The position numbers and the translations under genes are program-made. Shown piece by piece: positions 8,345 to 16,559 of a DNA stretch of 20,534 nt (the stretch's first letter is position 1; each line of letters begins with the position of its first letter). Source of the stretch: Echinostoma caproni (Eukaryota; Platyhelminthes; Trematoda; Plagiorchiida; Echinostomatidae); contig UZAN01045067.1 of the NCBI GenBank assembly GCA_900618425.1, positions 13,355 through 33,888 of the forward strand, read 5' to 3'. The notes under the pieces are model-generated. The model worked only from the letters and a program-made list of their open reading frames with translations, searched no databases and was not told where the DNA came from.

Positions 8345-9519
8345 GTCAGTTTGCTGGGACAGATAATGAATGCGCCCAGGTACCTTTCGTGCCTGACCCT
8401 TTGCAATGTTCTACCTCCCAACGAGTAGTCGTTTGTACAATGCCATGCAATTTGCATGACCCTGCATTTGTCAGAGTTGAACGGCAACTCATTCGCAACC
8501 GACGGAGTGAAAAGCATGTCTAGGTCCTCTTGCAGGGTGCACTTATCTACTGGGCTTCGAATCTCCCGTCATCTCTATACATCAGTAGATTTGATCGTAT
8601 GCCTACAGGGAAAGCATTCACAAATATTGTGAACAGTCTGGGTGCTCCAAACCTATATGGGAGAACGCCGTTCACTCGAACTTGAAGGGTTCGATCGCAC
8701 AGATAGTCTGAGACCCAAGGTATCAGGGTTCCGGGGAATCCCAGGATGACCAGCCTCTCTACTAGCAAAGAGTGACGAACTCTATCGAAGGCCTTGGAAA
8801 AATCTATTATGACTACATCCAGTTGCACCCCCATGTCCGCAGCACATGTATACAACACCAGTCTCAATGAGGTTGGCTTGACAGGGTCGCTTCCCACGAA
8901 ACCCGTACTGAGCATCGTACAAGCAACGATCGTGTTCCAAAAACTCATTGATTTTGTCGTCAATGAGTCCCTGCATTACCTTTGAGACCACCGAGAGCAG
9001 GGCTACCGGACGGTAGTTGTTTGGTAAGTTTCGGTCCCCCGACTTGAATAAAGGATAGACCACGCATGTGTACTACTCGTCCGGGACCATGCCAACTCTC
9101 ATCGAGTGGCGTAACAGTCTGCTTAGGATTAGTGCTAACAGCTCTGAACACTGCTGAAGTGGGATAGGTGGTATCTCGTCAAGTCTCGGTGACTTTTAGC
9201 TACAAGACTTGCCAGTTTTAGTCTGACCTGTGCCGGGAAAAACGACACAAGTTCCAGGAACCTGCTGGGAATGGAGTCTACCGCGGGACAACCGCCTCCG
9301 TCTGTCCAACTGATATGTTCTGGGCCGAACACCGCGGAGTAGTACTCAGCCAGGGTGTTAGCTGCAGCCTTGTTGCCATCCGTAAGGGACCCATTCGCAT
9401 GATGTCCGTGATCCCGGGTTTTGCCTGGGTCACCATGGAAATACCCATGCAGAAACTCCTCAAGTCCGCAATGACCCGGTGACTCGCCTTCTTTGTAGGT
9501 TATATCGATTGCGTAGTTC
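8345..9519 (-). pseudogene. LINE E reverse transcriptase domain
   Basis: From 9519 on the minus strand: a pre-RT stretch (NYAIDITYKEG onwards, with NGSLTDGNKAAANTLAEYYS and VFGPEH), then at 9063 VVYPLFKSG-type first block, NNYRPVALLSVVSKVM, YDAQYGFRGKRPCQANLIE, motif A VVIIDFSKAFDRV, WVSDYLCDRTLQVRVNG, and the catalytic box as MYRDDGRF (second position Arg instead of Ala). A post-catalytic block ELPFNSDKCRVMQI and YLGAFI follows at 8517-8345. Both Asp pairs are present, but the PQGS motif between them is lost and the frame changes several times. Confidence 0.9.
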
Positions 9520-9602
9520 AACATATGATCATGCCTTGTGTATGCTTCACGGGCTTCGTGAGATATACATTATTATTATTATTATTATTATTATAACATA
9601 TG
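9520..9602 (+). mobile_element. 67-bp retroposon 3'-end insertion with target-site duplication
   Basis: The insertion (9528-9594) is flanked by the 8-bp direct repeat AACATATG at 9520-9527 and 9595-9602. It holds a stem-loop (TTCACG/CGTGAG, 9546-9562, one G-T pair), then ATATACA and about nine TTA/ATT repeats. It matches the right edge of the 1-248 element in order and sequence. It splits LINE E between the linker and the pre-RT region, whose reading resumes on each side. It is therefore younger than LINE E, and probably an extremely 5'-truncated copy. Confidence 0.85.
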
Positions 9603-9771
9603 TCCGGTAGTTATGGAAGCTCTGGGACCACTGGTATTGGTTCGACGCGCGCCTTTTCCATGCCAAGGTCCTAATTGTACGGGTACGCAGTCGCTGTTTC
9701 GGTTTAACTGGTCGGACCTGTGTGTGGTACAAACCCCGGTGAGAATCCCCGTCACTTCGGTCCAATGATCA

Positions 9772-10640
9772 TTGATGCAACGAGGGTTAAAGGGTCATAG
9801 GGCTGACTCCAGGAATGCTCACATGCTGGGAATGTTGGCCTTACGTAGGTTCCAGCGAGTGGACCCTGTCGACCGTATCGGTCCCGTGGTGTGTACGAAT
9901 GGTATGACACCATGGTCGCCGAGTCCCAGTGGTGTAGAGAACTGCAGCTGGTCGACTATGTGGGGTTCGTTGGTAAGAACCCAATCTAGCGCCGAGGCTC
10001 TCGAGTTCCCTCGCCACCGGGTTGCTTGCCGGACGTGTTCGTGCCACCCTAGGTCTATCACCGTGTCAAAGAAGACTGATGTTATGGACCCAAGTCGCGC
10101 TTGGCAGGTCAACGTACTAAAGCATATCTCCGGTAATTTGAAATCCCCATTATCGGAACGCGGTGATAGTTCAATCTCATGACGTGCTTTAGTGCGTCAG
10201 TAATGGTGGAGTTCGTCAACTATGAGCAATTTGGTGGCCTATAGAGAAAGCCTACCTGGCATTGCCTTTTGCCGTTCAGTTTTATGGCTGCCCAGACGCT
10301 CTCCGGTATCCTTTCTAGTACAGGATCCGTGATCCTCACAGACCAGAGCTTCTTGCTGATGTAAAGTGCACACCCTCCACCTATGCCGTCTGTTCTATCC
10401 TGTCGCGTGATGTCCAGCTCGGTAATTTCCAGTTCGTCATCCAATATCCACGCGTGAGCCTAGGTCTCCGTTATACCGATCAGTAGTGGCCGGTGCTGGT
10501 TGACTTGGAGATGGAGCTCACACAGCTTGTTTAATAGGCTTTGGCTGTTGGTGTACGTACAACGGCATGACTCAACTATCTTGTTGTTGCAGATTGTCCG
10601 TGGACAAGTCGGAAATGCTGCGGAGGTTGCGGAGTTTATG
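9772..10640 (-). pseudogene. LINE E endonuclease domain
   Basis: An apurinic-type endonuclease that would nick target DNA to prime reverse transcription. The minus strand reads CRCTYTNSQSLLNKLCEL and PLLIGITET (start, with the catalytic Glu), then TDGIGGGCALYISKKLW, PESVWAAIKL and CQVGFLYRPPNC; then VPIMGISNYRR where the family has a conserved Asp-Phe-Asn; then ASALDWVLTNEPHIVDQL and LGLGDHGVIPF near the end (Asp-His pair kept, preceding Ser lost). So Glu and the final Asp-His are visible while the central Asp is gone. Several frames are needed. After it comes a basic linker to about 9603 (RLRTRTIRTLAWKRR). Confidence 0.88.
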
Positions 10641-10669
10641 TTGGCATGCATGACTGTACAGGGGAGCTA

Positions 10670-11201
10670 TATGCGTACATGTGTGGAACTACAGGCGTAA
10701 CGGCGTGCGACTGTATTCTTTCCTTTAAAGCGTCAGCCACAACCGCTAACTGGTCTAAATCTGGGTTAGGGATGGCAACGATGATGTCTTGTACGGCGTT
10801 TGGTATCCGCTACAACTACAACTCTTGCAAAGTGGCTCGTGCATGAGAAATGGCTAATTGACGCATTTCACGAAGAAACATCGGAAGCTTCCTACTGCCA
10901 AGCGTCAGCGTACGGCAAGGCTTGGTTGGCCCTGTTCTTTCGCATGGGCCAGCCTCCGTTAGAATCCGCTTCTTCAAGAGCCTATACCTATTTTCGATAT
11001 AAGGATAATGTTCTCCGAGGCCGCAATTCGCGCGGGGCTCAGCCTGATAATGAATTGTCCGTACATTTGGTCATCGGACACTATCTCTTTGTTCCGCAGC
11101 GCTTGCTCCAAAACGGTAACACATACCGACGGCTTAGTGACATCTAGGTCTGGAATAGGCAAAAGCATTGCGCCGACGACAGGTTTACGTTCTTCGAACA
11201 T
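10670..11201 (-). pseudogene. Gag fragment of a Gypsy-type LTR retrotransposon
   Basis: The minus strand from 11201 reads an opening block with VTVLEQALRNKEIVSDDQMY, FIIRLSP and ENIILISK, which suits the capsid start of Metaviridae Gag (W...E..F...GI.SD..... .L.P). After a frame change comes RTLTLGSRKLPMFLREMRQL, LQEL, two in-frame TAG codons, then RIPNAVQDIIVAIPNPDLDQ, LAVVADALKERIQ, the second helical half (LR.MR.LA....L..LW..RLP..V......... DLD.LA..AD.I). The assignment is by pattern and remembered family resemblance. No protease, RT or integrase of this element is in the window, and no LTR was identified. It lies between a LINE ORF1 (F) and a LINE ORF2 (E). Confidence 0.72.
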
Positions 11202-11216
11202 TATGAATATATGTTA

Positions 11217-11585
11217 AACGTAACGCATGTAAAGAAAACCGACAATGGAGTGCAAATGTTAGTGTACTAGAAGTGACCTATCACAGGAACGATAAACCGT
11301 AAAAAGGTACAAAATGCGGAAAAAACATATTGTGGTGCGTAAAAAATGTACAGGATCACTACTTTAGATAGCTTGCACTATCTACGATAACTAAAGAAGA
11401 CAGCGCGCGACCAACAGTTTATAGATCGAGAGCCGCAGCAAAAGGTTTACACGTGGAACGAGATAGCGTGGCTCACCGAGACAAGTGATAATTCCGCGGT
11501 TGAGCGTGAACAGGTGAATGCACCTGTTAAAACAAAAATTGTTTCGAGTAGAAAAGGACTCATAGGCAAAACGTGAAAGTGGCGT
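11217..11585. other. No gene; possible leader of the Gag element
   Basis: Lies between Gag and the end of ORF1 F. No coding motif. It has two perfect inverted repeats: TAGATAG/CTATCTA at 11365-11384 (6-nt loop) and AACAGGTG/CACCTGTT at 11509-11528 (4-nt loop). If the Gag fragment came with its 5' leader or LTR, it should be here, but I could not find defined LTR ends or a primer-binding site. Confidence 0.35.
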
Positions 11586-11589
11586 AGTA

Positions 11590-12364
11590 CTGCAGCTCTT
11601 TCGGATGGATTTTCGAAGGTCGGGTCTAATGCGAACTTCAGAGGGTATACTTAAAGCCCTAGCCGATGTTAGAAGTCTACTTGTGTCATCCTATGAGCCA
11701 AGAGACACCTTAAGATGCCTGGGGTGCTCTGGGTTTAAGCAGTCCTGGCTCCTCGCCTGTCAACTGAGGCTTGATAGTTTCAGCTCAGGGAGCGACAAGT
11801 TGACACAATGTTGGTGAAAAACTGTGCTATCGTAGATGTCCCGCTCGGCCAGCGAAGATGAGTTGGATTCCTTTAGGTCAAATACTATGACCGATCGGGT
11901 GCTAGGGCCAGTCTTCATGGGCCTGGGTGTAACAGTGCCTTTGTGATGCACGGTTTTCTTCTATGAGGGAGTTTGCACCGTAGCCTTTTGCGCACCGTTA
12001 CGGTCTGCTGGCTTGATCTTAGCTTCTCTAGGGTTTCTGATCAAACGATCGGTTTTTTTGTGTTCGTCTCTCCCCTGGCGGTCTTAGCACCCAAGGCCAT
12101 CTCGGTTTAAGTACTAACTTCAGTCAAGTCTATCGCCTTCGTGGTTCTATTTCTCGCTAGTTCCGGCAGTAGGTGCCTAAAGGCCAAGCAGTACCACTGC
12201 AGGAAGTCGTGCCTAACTTGTATCCCGTATTCTCTGCTGTCAACTTTACTGCAGATCTTGTGGTACCAGGACTTGCATGCGTCATAGTGAGTACCGTTTC
12301 GGATGACAGGCTTGGCACACTTCGGGTTGCTGCAAAAGACTCTAGTTGATGTGGTGTTTGGCAC
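11590..12364 (-). pseudogene. LINE F: CR1-like ORF1 with PHD-like finger and RRM-like domain
   Basis: The minus strand opens at 12364 with a Cys/His-rich block: CSNPKCAKPV, then HYDACKSWYHKICSKV and WYC. The spacing and the C..C..W.H..C core fit a PHD finger; the last Cys is missing. A basic linker with stops follows. From 11951 comes RSVIVFDLKESNSSS, the start of the RRM-like domain of LINE ORF1, and, in the same frame after two stops, HLKVSLGS, LLTSARALSIPSEVRIRPD and LRKSIRK, its end. ORF1 proteins bind the element RNA and act as nucleic-acid chaperones; a PHD finger is known in some CR1-type ORF1s. No matching ORF2 directly follows. Confidence 0.75.
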
Positions 12365-12470
12365 TTTGGTAACTTTCGTCCTATCCCTTCCAGTAACCGC
12401 GATTTATAAAACATAACCTAGATAATTATTTATACGGAAACGTCTAAATCCTTGAGTGGTTCACAAATTT

Positions 12471-12535
12471 AAGTTTAGTTCAATTCAGTTCAGTTTGTAC
12501 AGGACGAAAGTGGTCGAGATCAATCATGCGTCCAG
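12471..12535 (+). repeat. (GGTCA)n-head repeat, copy vi (degenerate)
   Basis: TTCAATTCAGTTCAGTTTG as a decayed pentamer head, then TACAGGACGAAAGTGG, AATCATGCGTCCAG and TTGTG at the expected spacing. It stands about 175 bases before copy v in the same orientation. Support is weaker than for copies iii, iv and v. Confidence 0.45.
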
Positions 12536-12648
12536 ATCGTTGTGTTTTCAGCTAGTTGCCTTGGCCTACAAAACTGCTCGTCAAACGTTCGTTCTGCTTT
12601 TTTATGAAAGACAGAAGCTTTAGGTGCAGTATCACATCCACCTGATAC

Positions 12649-12772
12649 GTCAGGTTAGGTCGGTTCATAGGACGTAGCGGCGGCGTGCCAATTTGTCCAG
12701 CTTCTTGCACTGATGGGCTTCGCGGATTCCCTGGCGCTACGACAACAGGAAGAGAAAAACTCTTCTTCAATT
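12649..12772 (+). repeat. (GGTCA)n-head repeat, copy v
   Basis: Head GTCAGGTTAGGTCGGTTCAT, then AGGACGTAG, GTGCCAATTTGTCCAGCTTC, TTGCACTGATGGGC and CTACGACAACAGGAAGAG. A 6-bp stem-loop at 12749-12765 (GAAGAG/CTCTTC, loop A5) sits where copies i and iii have theirs. It forms an inverted pair with copy vii about 255 bases away. Confidence 0.7.
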
Positions 12773-12789
12773 AAACGAACAGTATACAA

Positions 12790-13020
12790 CGACCAGGAGA
12801 AACCTCGTTCGCAGGGCTTCAGTCAGAGGGGGTTTGTCACAAAGGGTGTTGCAGCTTGCAGACTCATGGGACTAACAGACCATCCATTGGGACTAAGAAG
12901 TTGATGTTAAGATGTAGAGGTAGACGTAGGAGATACTTAAAGGATAAGGATAGAGCTCCTAGAGAGGTTGGGGGAACGTGATTGAAGAGGAGAGGAAGAC
13001 GTGGATCTTCAATTGTTAAT
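12790..13020. other. No gene; purine-rich (+) stretch
   Basis: No coding motif. 12905-13015 is rich in A and G on the + strand, so C/T-rich on the minus strand, where it would be the 3' UTR of LINE G, as in LINEs B and C. The open frame at 12713-12904 reads through repeat copy v and has no domain. Confidence 0.4.
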
Positions 13021-13027
13021 TAAAGGG

Positions 13028-13149
13028 AAGGATCAAGAACTTCTTCTGCAGTCGAAGAACAGTGGAATCACATCAGAGCTCACAAGTGCAAAGAACTGGA
13101 CGCGTTGACATTAGCCATAAGTCCTGTGTACCCGACCTGACCTGACCTA
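13028..13149 (-). repeat. (GGTCA)n-head repeat, copy vii
   Basis: Minus-strand head TTAGGTCAGGTCAGGTCGGG, then TACACAGGACTTATGGCTAATG, GTCCAGTTCTTTGCACTTGTG and GACTGCAGAAGAAGTTCTTG. It begins exactly where the LINE G coding sequence ends (FKLKL then stop-equivalent reading into the head) and is in the same orientation. This is the one copy that looks like a LINE 3' UTR, and is why I suspect the family derives from one. The arms of the stem-loop are reduced here. Confidence 0.65.
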
Positions 13150-13395
13150 AGTTTTAGCTTGAAGATGCTGTCGTTTAGCGCTTCCACCACATCCTCCGGA
13201 AGTGCATTCCAGAGATTTGTCACCCTCCCCAACAGACGGTAGATCAGCGGCAGACCGTTTGACTGCATCTTACGAAGTGTCATCGCGTGTCTCCTGATGC
13301 GGTTGTTGTTCCTCAGGGGGAATCTCAACTGCAATTCTGGGCAAAAGTCTCCCCGGATGATGCTTCTGGTGTAGAACGGAGCCTTGTGGGACATT
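13150..13395 (-). pseudogene. LINE G ORF2 C-terminal domain
   Basis: Minus strand: FYTRSIIRGDFCPELQLRFP, a basic NNNRIRRHAMTLRK block, then VTNLWNALPEDVVEALND and SIFKLKL, the typical end of CR1-like ORF2. Directly upstream is PQGSVL of the RT core, so some 250 to 300 residues expected between the two (judged from LINEs D and I) are missing. The coding end passes straight into the head of repeat copy vii. Confidence 0.85.
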
Positions 13396-13419
13396 ACTGG
13401 TGATTGTGTACCAGGCAGA

Positions 13420-14451
13420 TTGCGCCTGTGAAACTCTCACTGAGAAGGATCTCCCGATCAGAAAATCCTCCATCCGGCGAAGTGCAAACCCTATGACACA
13501 CAGAACCTTGATAATAGTGAACAACTTGTCGTGAGATACTTTGTCGAACGCCTTCCTGAAGTCAACGAAATAACGTCCGTATCCTATCTCTCGTCCTTGC
13601 CTCTAGACCAACGTTCTCGAGCAAGCAGCAAATCGGTCATGCACGAAGGCCTCTGGCTGAATCCGTGTTGTTCCCCACACATCCACTGATGTTGCTCAAA
13701 GTAATCCGTAAGTCGTGAAACCACCAACCGTTCCATGGTCTTACCGACAACCGATGTGAGGCCCACGCGGTGGTACTCGCCTGGTGCAGCTTTAGTTCCG
13801 CCCTTGTAAATCGGAATCACAACCGCTTTCTTTCACTCTTGGGGCAGTCTTCCGCATTGACAGGATAGCCATTTCCTTGGGCATGAGGGGATGAACATCA
13901 TCCGGGCCTGGAGACTGGCTCATCTTGATCGACTGTAGCACTTTTGTTACCTCCCCTTCCGAAACCTCTTCGAAGGTGAAAATCGAAGTGGTTCTGGCTG
14001 GTGTTGATGAGGAGCCAGCATCTATCGTGTACACTAAGCGGTACTGTGCGACCAGTACTTCCGCTTTGCCTTCGTCGGTGTCAACCGTGTCAACTTTATC
14101 GATCAACGCTGGGATACCAGCTCTAGCTCTCGTGCGCCGCTTTAGGTAGGCGAAGATGCGTTTAGGAGCCTCCACTGAGACAGCTGCCAGCTTCTCCTCG
14201 AAGGTCCTCCGATTGGATCGTTTCAAATCCATGTACTAGTTCTAAATTCTCCGATAGAGGTAGTAACCTGCACCAGTGGCCCGAAAAGCTTGCCAAGCGC
14301 GATTTCGGAGCTGGAGTAATCGTCGCAGTTTAGGATTAAACCATGGTGGCCCCAGTGTTCTTGTTCTACTGCGAGTTGTTGGGGCAAACGTGTCAGTAAG
14401 GTGGAGGATACCATCCCGAATGCTTTCCCATACCAACTCTACGTCATTCAC
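13420..14451 (-). pseudogene. LINE G linker, pre-RT and RT (N-terminal two thirds)
   Basis: From 14451 on the minus strand: a linker with RSRTRTLGPPWFNPKLRRLL and AWQAFRATGAGYYLYRR, then from 14232 RRTFEEKLAAVSVEAPKRIF, AYLKRRTRARAGIP and SQSPGPDDVHPLMPKEM; from 13820 IPIYKGGTKAAPGEYHRVGL, TSVVGKTMERL, GEQHGFSQRPSCMTDLL; then in another frame YFVDFRKAFDKVSHDKL (motif A, first Asp kept), and from 13524 MEDFLIGRSFSVRVSQAQSA and NVPQGSVL. The sequence then jumps into the C-terminal region, so the YADD box is deleted. Confidence 0.88.
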
Positions 14452-14472
14452 CTCGTGAGGGATCGGTGGGAG

Positions 14473-15320
14473 TCACGGTACAACCAAGGTGGCCGCCCTT
14501 GCTGCGTCAAACTGTGTGCGCCATACATTTCTACCTCTATGTAGTCCCAGGGGTGCGTGGGTAGCATTCCGCCAACTAATTGCCAATACCATATGGTCAT
14601 TGCACTCTAACGGAGGGTGGTACTCGATCTGTTCTATACCGGAACTCCTCGACGATATCAACAGGTCTAGAATCGATCCTCGCCCACTCTGCTGCCGCAT
14701 CGGTGGCTGCACATTCTGAGACAAAGAAAGTTCCTGTAAGGTACACAACAATTCACGAGATAAGTGACCCGCGCCGGGTCCGGTCAGTGTTGCGACCCAA
14801 TCCACGTTAGGAGCGTTGAAGTTCCCGAGAATAAGGCATCGACTGTCACCTGCTCATGTACGCAGGTTTGTCAGGAATTCGAGGACGGCTGCCGCTGGGG
14901 TTCGATATAATACTCCTGTGTTCACGTATCCTCCTAATATTAGCTTGTCACGACACAAAACCGCTTTTCTGAAATCTTTTGGGTCCGCGTATGTTTCCAG
15001 TTGCATCGCAGGGACGCCAGACAAGATGAACAGTGCTACACCTCCACCAATCCGTTCAGGGTTTCCGTCGCCTAGAAACATGGTTTACCGGAGTCCATTA
15101 TGTTAGCGTTTAACCAGGTTTCAGTGAGCGCCACCACAGTTGAACTATGATTCTGCACCCAGATTTCCAACTCATCCCTCTTGCTCAGAGGGCCCCTGAT
15201 ATTCGTCAGCATTATATCGGGTTCTCTTTGGTCTACTCCGAACCTCCTCTCCGCCCCCGAATACCCTACTTCGGAGTCGTTGTTGGAGATGCGATCAACT
15301 GGGGTCTCCACCGGAAGTAA
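14473..15320 (-). pseudogene. LINE G endonuclease domain
   Basis: Minus strand: EPDIMLTNIRGPLSKRDELE, STVVALTETWLN (catalytic Glu), then PERIGGGVALFIL, GGYVNTGVLYRTP (where the family has a conserved YR.P), LILGNFNAPNVDW (central Asp changed to Asn), GSILDLLISSRSSGIEQIEY and CNDHMVLAISW (final Asp-His kept, Ser changed to Asn). The order and spacing are those of the apurinic-type EN of CR1-like LINEs. Frames change at about 15072 and 14810. Confidence 0.88.
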
Positions 15321-15489
15321 GAGCGCCTCTTCTGCACACGAAAATCCCGAATAACGAGATATGCTTCTCCATTTGAGCGGCGTTCCTGCAGTTCGGAGAG
15401 TGCCTTTATTGGTTGTTACCTCTGCATGGAGTCTAGATCTCGGAGGATGCGTATTCCTTCGCCCTTCTACCTGTGTCTGTTGAAACACG

Positions 15490-15750
15490 GAGGCTGCTTC
15501 AACGTCCGATCCTAGAACCACCTTGAGAGGACGGATAGAACCAACAGAGTCGTTTTCCAAGGCTTCCCAAGGCGGAACGCTGACTTTACACAGATGTCTT
15601 CCACGAGATTTCTTTTCCCGGGATGAATAGTCGTCCCAATGACTCGCAAAGCAGGTTGATGTTGTTGTTGAGCCTGGTCTGCGAATCGGGTTCTTTCGAC
15701 TCCGGCAGGTTCACAACGATGAGAAGTTGTTTGCGCGATGGTGGGGGATT
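15490..15750 (-). pseudogene. LINE G ORF1: RRM-like domain
   Basis: The minus strand reads PPPSRKQLLIVVNLPESKEP, then INLLCESLG: the first strand and helix of the RRM-like domain of CR1-like ORF1. After a frame change come VKSAFRLGKP and, in a further frame, SIRPLKVVLGSDVEAASVF, the central RLG and the RPLKV strand of the same domain. Three frames are needed within 260 bases. The domain is thought to bind RNA. The EN domain starts about 250 bases further on, so ORF1 and ORF2 are close. Confidence 0.8.
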
Positions 15751-15931
15751 GCGAGCCCGGAGTGTTATCCACGCGCCGTCCTCACCTAATCGGTTCGCTT
15801 TCGTGTTCCACTGAATGTTTTGTGATATACCGGATCCGGGTTTGACGCTTTTAGGGGCTTCTTTTTGTGTAACCTAAACCGCCAATGAAAGTTGAGCTGC
15901 GTTCGTTGTCGTGAGTTCGCCACAGGGAGGT

Positions 15932-16240
15932 TTAGGAGTTTTGGTTAGAGTGGCCTGACGATCTCTTCGCCTTTTGCCATTTGAAGTTGACGGCGTTGAT
16001 GTTACTGCCGTTGGTAAAGGAGGATTCATGGGATGTTGAAAAATCAAGGCTATATCCATCGCCGATATGAATTCGCTCGTCTTCGAAGTATGTAGTCCTC
16101 CTGGTTGAAGTTGGCACAACCACTGTATGTCCAACCATTGCAGCCGTCACATTGAACACTCTTGGTACGGGTACGTTGGCAGATGACAGCCATTTTTTCT
16201 ACACTTGAACACATTGTCGGGTAAGCCACGAGGTAAATTG
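15932..16240 (-). pseudogene. LINE G ORF1: PHD-like finger and linker
   Basis: The minus strand reads MAVICQRTRTKSVQCDGCNG then WTYSGCANFNQEDYILRR. The CDGC..W.....GC core with the preceding Cys and spacing is PHD-like; the His after Trp-Thr is Tyr, one Cys of the first pair is not seen, and the last Cys pair is lost in a frameshift near 16095. A Ser/Asn/basic linker follows in the next frame (HIGDGYSLDFSTSHESS, then QKAKRSSGHS). The finger would be the N-terminus of ORF1. The resemblance to F (12364) supports a shared ORF1 design, although the two fingers are quite different in sequence. Confidence 0.65.
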
Positions 16241-16559
16241 GTAATCCACAATAAATCCAAAACCACTCAGCTGAAAACGGTACATGACTGGTGTAGCGCA
16301 ATGTTTCAAAACCCAGATGTTGCCTACAAACCGAGCGTAATTTTGGTGCAGGGGTTTTTAGCCCTAAATTGCCTTATTCTATAGTGAAGCACAAAATTAC
16401 AGTATGATTTACACAACCGTTCGAGGTAAAGACCGGCATGGATGGTGTAGGTTTAGCAATAAATGGATAGCGGTCACGAGTCAGCTGTATCCAAATTGTC
16501 CCACTCAGTCCCCGTTCCCTTCGAACACCCTTGTCTATACCGTTTCTCGTTTGCGTTTT

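Larger units (their letters stand above)
7907..10640 (-). mobile_element. LINE E: near-complete CR1-like ORF2 (EN-RT), decayed
   Basis: Minus-strand order is endonuclease (10640-9772), linker, pre-RT and RT (9519-8345), then C-terminal domain (8345-7907). It is among the longest elements here and has the standard EN-RT order. It is broken by many frame changes, an in-frame stop in the C-terminal part and a 67-bp insertion at 9528-9594. Its RT sequence differs clearly from LINEs A, D and I (DFSKAFDRVRHSLL and a wholly different C-terminal part), so it is a second LINE lineage within the window. Upstream are a Gag fragment and an ORF1; whether that ORF1 (F) belonged to this element is unproven. 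Confidence 0.88.
13028..16240 (-). mobile_element. LINE G: the fullest CR1-like copy (ORF1 and ORF2)
   Basis: About 3.2 kb on the minus strand in the expected order: PHD-like finger (16240-16090), linker, RRM-like ORF1 domain (15750-15490), EN (15240-14560), linker (14451-14223), pre-RT and RT (14232-13420), C-terminal domain (13395-13150) and a 3' UTR beginning with repeat copy vii. The element is dead: frameshifts throughout, the EN central Asp changed to Asn, and the RT segment from just after PQGSVL to the C-terminal region deleted. It gives the best ORF1-to-ORF2 layout in the window. 5' and 3' ends are not defined by target-site duplications. Confidence 0.85.

Noticed and set aside
11605..11817. 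70-residue + strand open frame
   Set aside because: It is antisense to the well-supported ORF1 RRM-like region of LINE F.
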